Assembly (NCBI RefSeq): GCF_011386835.1
Contig: NC_088797.1
Coordinates: 95,986,264 to 96,050,263, forward strand
From: Chrysemys picta bellii
Taxonomy: Eukaryota; Chordata; Testudines; Emydidae
Direction of reading: 5' to 3'
Length of the DNA stretch: 64,000 bases
The translations under genes and the position numbers were made by a program. The number at the start of each line of letters is the position of its first letter. The stretch's first letter is position 1. The notes beneath the pieces are model-generated. The model had not been told where the DNA came from. It did no database searches and was given only the letters and a program-made list of their open reading frames with translations. Positions 62,475 to 64,000 of this stretch are shown piece by piece.

Positions 62475-64000
62475 AGTACCCGTAGTGGGGGAGCACCGCT
62501 GCGGTCCCTGGAGTGGCGCCGGTATATCGCGCCATAAAGGGGGCTGCGTGCTCCCCCCACCCTGAGTTCCTTCTTGCCGCCAGTGAAGGTAGTCGGAACT
62601 TTGTGCTTCAGCCTTGGCTGCAGCGCTTCTAGCCTTAGTGGTACTTGTTCGTCAATAGACAGCTTCTCTAGTTAGTAGCCTGGCTCGGGGCAAGCCCCGT
62701 GCCCCAGGTTTCAAGTCGTGCAACTCCTGTCGCGATTCCATGCCCAGAAGCGATCCGCACGCCGAGTGTCTTCGCTGTCTGGGCAAGTCTCACATAAGTG
62801 AGAGGTGCAAAATTTGCAAATCATTTAAGCCCCGGACTAAACGCGAACGCGAGATCCATCTCCAGGCCCTCCTTATGGAATCGGCATTGGCCCCGGCATC
62901 GCCGTGCCGTACCGACCCGACCCGGCCCCGGGTACCGTGTCATCGGTGCGGAGCAAAGCCCTGTCCACCAGTCGGCACCGCTTCCCGGCCAAGAAGCAGG
63001 GCAAATCCCAGCAACACTGTGAGAAGGACAGGGGTGAGGCTGGATCTGAGTTGGCCAGCCCACGATCCCCGTCGGGGCCCAGACCTCCGACTCGTGCAGA
63101 GCAGAGCAGTCCAGCCCTGTCTGCGCATACCTCCCCGCTGATACAGGTCCCCTCCATGCCGGAGGCAACCCAGGTGGCGCGTGACGTCCTTGCCATGCCG
63201 GTACCGAGCGGGCCATCCGAGGTGAGGCCCCGGTCCCAAGGGAAACCACCATTGGGCTCCCAGCCCTCACCGGCTATGTCGGTCGTGGAGACCTCCGTCC
63301 GGTCTGCCGGGCCCTCCCATAGCCCCAGACATACATCCACTCCGTTGTCAGGGTCGCCTGGGAGTGAATCGCCTGAGTCGTCCTTGACCCACAGAGGCAG
63401 CAGGTGCAGGCATGGGAAGTGTCGATGCTCCGTGTCGAGTGAGAGCGGATCTCGACACCGACGGCACCACCGATCATATCGCGATGATCGCCATGTTCAG
63501 AGTGCATCCCGGCACTCGCCGGCACCGCAACGTCGCGCCCGGAGTCACCGTAGGGAGTCCAGGGATACGACCTCCGACGTCTACTCCTATTGGTCATTGA
63601 GGTCGAAGTCCCGTGGCAGGAGCCAACGGGGACGGCACTAGTCGAGCCGCTCCTACAGCACCGTGCAATCCTCGGCCACCTCTGCCTCGGCTCCCAGATG
63701 CCCCTCCCCGGGCCGCACTATTCCCCAGGAACAGATAACCCTGGTGGGACCCCAGGCAGCGCAGTGGCAAGGGACACCCTGGCAAGGACAGTGGGCACCG
63801 TAGCCCCAGGCGCCCGCACCACCGAGGCCCCGCTTCGTGGCTGGGGCATCTCAAGGCCACTCTGCATCCCTGCCTCGGCACCGAGGGCAGTCCCTGCAAC
63901 CAGACCCTGACGTGGACTGTGGCATACCAGCACCGCCCGATGCTCTCAGGACCGTCCCGGTCACCCTGCAGGCACCGATGAGTCCATAGCGGCACCGCCT
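62475..64000 (+). mobile_element. DIRS-like retrotransposon, 5' part, cut by window end
   Basis: Leader with gagttccttcttgccgccag as in the other two copies, then a gag-like region. CpG-rich and different in sequence from 15752-21650, so a separate subfamily. RT, RNase H and recombinase would lie beyond the window. Confidence 0.72.
62716..64000 (+). pseudogene. DIRS gag-like gene, frame-shifted, partial
   Basis: The frame opens upstream with SCNSCRDSMPRSDPHAECLR and CLGKSHISERCKICKSFK, then KRERE. This is the same Cys/His-rich pattern as the young copy (CSTCKD...HCIKCLGETH...KCAHC). No clear initiator ATG precedes it. Around 62900-62950 the frame changes; 62904-63641 continues as an Arg/Ser/Pro-rich chain (RCRHGKCRCSVSSESGSRHR). 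A stop follows at 63639-63641, then another shifted segment. Likely nucleic-acid-binding structural protein, inferred by position. Confidence 0.6.

Noticed and set aside
62821..63995. Minus-strand frames up to 155 codons
   Set aside because: Complementary shadows of the CpG-rich gag-like region of the DIRS copy.

Overview
The window is vertebrate nuclear DNA: AT-rich introns, GT-AG spliced exons and many interspersed repeats, with no prokaryotic-style operons. The repeat mix (CR1/L2-type LINEs, a tRNA-headed SINE, Penelope-like, DIRS-like, Harbinger, hAT and mariner/Tigger-like elements) points to a non-avian reptile, most likely a turtle. That taxonomic call is inference from repeat style, not a search.

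One cellular gene spans most of the window on the + strand. It is the 3' three quarters of HECTD2, a HECT-type E3 ubiquitin ligase. Sixteen coding exons between 2211 and 51839 join in one open frame (576 residues plus stop) and cover the rest of the N-terminal part and the complete HECT domain, including the catalytic Cys codon at 51738-51740. The first ~200 residues lie upstream of the window. A likely long 3' UTR follows to about 54.4 kb. Intron 9 (31228-32693) has a U12-type 5' splice site and branch site.

Intron 5 (12027-28038) has been swollen by insertions. It holds a ~5.9 kb DIRS-like tyrosine-recombinase retrotransposon (15752-21650) with inverted terminal repeats and broken gag, RT/RNase H and recombinase frames. 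It also holds a ~4.8 kb PIF/Harbinger DNA transposon (22155-26972) with an open transposase gene, an oppositely oriented two-exon Myb/SANT-like gene, and a third open frame antisense inside that gene's intron. Intron 13 (37616-46101) carries a CR1/L2 fragment, a Penelope-like element with an open RT plus GIY-YIG frame on the minus strand, a hAT miniature element with perfect 8-bp duplications, and a Tigger-like element. Intron 15 (47209-51718) contains a much older DIRS copy with a tRNA-SINE nested in it.

Downstream of the gene (54.4-64 kb) there is no recognised cellular gene. There is a decayed hAT transposon of the ZMYM1-like lineage (56836-59054), a non-autonomous hAT element (59392-59890), a short inverted repeat, a CR1/L2 fragment, a GC-rich Tigger-like element (60966-61969) and the 5' gag part of another DIRS-like element running off the window end. 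Several other stretches (about 2.8-5.9, 13.7-15.3, 33.1-34.8 and 54.5-56.8 kb) look like very old repeat-derived sequence that I could only partly resolve.
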